8,606 nt of DNA from Elusimicrobiota bacterium. Lineage in GTDB: Bacteria; Elusimicrobiota; Elusimicrobia; 2-02-FULL-39-32. The stretch's first letter is position 1. Every line of letters starts with the position of its first letter. Shown one piece after another: positions 7,151 to 8,606 of this stretch. A model generated the notes under the pieces. It saw only the letters and a list, made by a program, of their open reading frames with translations. It did not search any database and was not told where the DNA came from. The stretch covers positions 1 through 8,606 of the forward strand of contig JACPSV010000245.1 of assembly GCA_016193115.1 (NCBI GenBank). The letters are read 5' to 3'. The translations under genes and the position numbers were made by a program.

Positions 7151-7179
7151 AGTATAGCAGCAGAACAATCGCTTGTCAA
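7151..7179 (-). promoter_or_regulatory. Strong leftward sigma-70 promoter of the seven-gene operon
   Basis: Read leftward: perfect -35 TTGACA (7174-7179), 17-base spacer, -10 TATACT (7151-7156, 5 of 6), with TGC just before the -10 making it an extended -10 as well. The start site should be near 7144. The -35 overlaps the first base of the rightward kinase's ATG, so the promoter lies over that gene's leader and start. Confidence 0.8.
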
Positions 7180-8306
7180 TGAACCCGGTTTCCCCCACCC
7201 CCCGAGTCCTGATTGTAGACGATGAAACCGTTATCGGGGAGATGTTGCAGGACATCTTAGAAACCTACGGGTTCCCATCCGCTTTTGCGGAAACCAGAGA
7301 GAAAGCCGTAGAATTGATGCCCGTTTTTAAGCCTACGGTGGCTTTGATAGATTATCATCTTGTCACCACCACAGGGTTCGAGGTCTCCAAATCCCTGAAA
7401 CAGTTGGACGTGGACCTACCCGTGATCCTGATGACCGCTTACCCGTCCCTGGAACTCGCCGTCAAAGCGATTCAGAACGATATCTACGATTTCCTCGCCA
7501 AACCCGTGGACAAGGCCTATCTCTTCAGCACGATCACCAAAGCCATGGAAAAACGCGTCCTCACGGAAGAAAACAAAAAGCTGATCGTCTCTCTCCAAGA
7601 GAGTAACCAGGTTTTAGACAGACTGAACCGCATGAAATCCAAGTTTCTTTCCATCGTCACGCACGATTTGCGCACACCGCTTGTTTCCGTTCAGGGCTAT
7701 TCCGAACTTCTGAGGACAGAAGAAAATTTAACCGAGCAGGACAAAGAGAAATGTTTTCAGTCCATCCGTATTTCCGTGGACAGAATGAAAGGGCTGATCA
7801 ACAATCTCATGGACATGGTCAGCATCGAATCGGGGAAACTGCGCATTGAGAAGACGAGTTTGGATTACATTCAAGTCTGCACTGAAGTTCAAATGAGTTT
7901 AAGCCCGGTCGCTCAATCCCGCAAAATTGATCTGCTCTGGGAAATTCCTTCCCAACCGGTTCCTGTGATGGGAGACTCTCACCGTCTGGTTCAGGTTCTC
8001 ACGAACTTAATCACCAACGCTTTCAAGCACACCCAGTCCAAAGGAAAGATCACGGTCAAAGTTTTCCGGAAAGATCATACGGTACGGACGGAAGTGGTGG
8101 ACACGGGAGAAGGTATCCCCAAGGAAGACCAGCCGCGCCTATTCGAGCAATATTATCAGGTAGAAAGCTCAGAAACCAAACGGGAAGGACTGGGTTTAGG
8201 CCTTTCGATCGCGAAAGAAATCGTAGAAGCCCACGGCGGTCAAATCGGCGTCCAAAGCAAAGGACCCAACCAAGGATCCCTCTTCTTCTTCACCCTCCCG
8301 CTCTAA
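7179..8306 (+). CDS. Soluble receiver-histidine kinase, divergent from the operon
   Basis: 375 residues from the ATG at 7179, no membrane segment. The receiver (about 8-125) has Asp14-Asp15, phosphoacceptor Asp58, Thr86 and Lys108. A coiled-coil-like linker (about 125-152) leads to a HisKA domain with His162 in VTHDLRTPL. The HATPase domain (about 230-375) has N-box NLITNA at 276-281, intact G1 box DTGEGI at 308-313 and GLGLGL at 337-342. It should be an active autokinase whose activity is set by its own receiver or by a bound partner, since no PAS, GAF or HAMP domain is present. A TTG two codons earlier (7173) is possible; neither start has a clear ribosome site and ATG is preferred. It is read away from the operon from an overlapping promoter, which suggests joint control. 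With a canonical ATP site it is the better candidate for main phosphate donor than the operon's own kinase. Confidence 0.93.
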   Translation: MNPVSPTPRVLIVDDETVIGEMLQDILETYGFPSAFAETREKAVELMPVFKPTVALIDYHLVTTTGFEVSKSLKQLDVDLPVILMTAYPSLELAVKAIQNDIYDFLAKPVDKAYLFSTITKAMEKRVLTEENKKLIVSLQESNQVLDRLNRMKSKFLSIVTHDLRTPLVSVQGYSELLRTEENLTEQDKEKCFQSIRISVDRMKGLINNLMDMVSIESGKLRIEKTSLDYIQVCTEVQMSLSPVAQSRKIDLLWEIPSQPVPVMGDSHRLVQVLTNLITNAFKHTQSKGKITVKVFRKDHTVRTEVVDTGEGIPKEDQPRLFEQYYQVESSETKREGLGLGLSIAKEIVEAHGGQIGVQSKGPNQGSLFFFTLPL

Positions 8307-8309
8307 AAT

Positions 8310-8558
8310 TCAATGCTTAAGATCCCGTCGGCAGTGACGAACATAGGCCACTTCGATCCGTTCCCTTGACACAATCCTATACACAACTCTAAAAATACTG
8401 ACCACAAAACTTCTGTATCCTCTGAACGGGCCGCTCATGGAAGCGCCCCAATGAGGGTATTCCTTAAGTAGCAATATCTTTTCGCAAACCTCAGTGAGTA
8501 GAGGATCGTAAATTTTATTTAGATCTTCCTGCGCTTGGGGAAGAAGGATAATTTTCAT
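8310..8558 (-). CDS. ParE/RelE-superfamily toxin-like protein
   Basis: 82 residues starting MKIILLPQAQEDLNKI. The pattern fits the ParE/RelE fold: an N-terminal strand, a two-helix hairpin (about 8-33), a YPHWG turn, then the strand block with GPFRGYRSF and FRVVYRI, and the C-terminal RHCRRDL, comparable to the HRRDV ending common in the family. Members inhibit DNA gyrase or cut mRNA and are held by an antitoxin usually encoded just upstream; here that would lie beyond the window edge. The start at 8558 gives the usual family length. A TTG at 8591 would add 11 residues and overlap a TGA in another frame (TTGA), so it cannot be excluded. The gene runs toward the kinase gene with 3 bp between stop codons. 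It looks unrelated to the signalling locus. A stand-alone or decayed module is possible. Confidence 0.8.
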   Translation of the reverse strand: MKIILLPQAQEDLNKIYDPLLTEVCEKILLLKEYPHWGASMSGPFRGYRSFVVSIFRVVYRIVSRERIEVAYVRHCRRDLKH

Positions 8559-8606
8559 TCGAGAGACGAATAGTTTGGCATCTGAAATCAATGTTTACGC
8601 TTCTTC

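Noticed and set aside
8559..8606. End of an antitoxin gene upstream of the toxin
   Set aside because: Two frames have stops here (TAA at 8595-8597, TGA at 8588-8590) that could end an antitoxin, but at most five codons are visible, so no frame can be chosen.

Overview
The window holds a compact, regulator-dense locus. It comes from a Gram-negative-type bacterium: there is a lipoprotein signal peptide, a sigma-54 activator and an FtsH-type membrane protease. I cannot name the species. GC content is intermediate, and receiver-first soluble kinases beside a divergent FtsH fit a deep-branching or uncultured lineage better than a well-known model genus. That placement is inference.

Layout. 1-359 (minus): 5' part of an exported protein with a Sec signal peptide. 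360-614: intergenic, with a large inverted repeat (515-587) built from two copies of a 20-bp palindrome. 615-7064 (minus): seven tightly packed genes read leftward from one strong promoter near 7151-7179. In transcription order they encode a CheY-like receiver, an FtsH-like membrane metalloprotease with almost no periplasmic domain, a lipoprotein, a 94-residue two-helix membrane protein, an OmpR-type response regulator, a soluble receiver-histidine kinase, and an NtrC-type sigma-54 activator. Gene junctions are overlaps (ATGA, ATAA, TAATG, and one of 62 bp) or gaps of 11-21 bp. 7065-7178: divergent control region with two extended -10 promoters whose predicted transcripts overlap at their 5' ends. 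7179-8306 (plus): a second receiver-histidine kinase. 8310-8558 (minus): a ParE/RelE-like toxin whose presumed antitoxin would lie outside the window.

How it may work together. The locus has five receiver domains and two kinases, but neither kinase has a membrane segment or sensor domain. The only envelope-facing parts are the lipoprotein, the small membrane protein and the FtsH-like protease, all co-transcribed with the regulators. My inference is an envelope-quality or envelope-stress circuit: membrane proteins sense the state, the kinases pass phosphate through the receivers, and two different outputs (an OmpR-type DNA binder and a sigma-54 activator) change transcription. The protease either removes damaged membrane proteins or tunes the signalling proteins. 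I do not recognise this gene set as a described system.

Two annotation traps deserve attention. The lipoprotein signal peptide lies upstream of any ATG, GTG or TTG and seems to start at ATA. The small membrane protein should start at 4196, not at the longer 4244 start.
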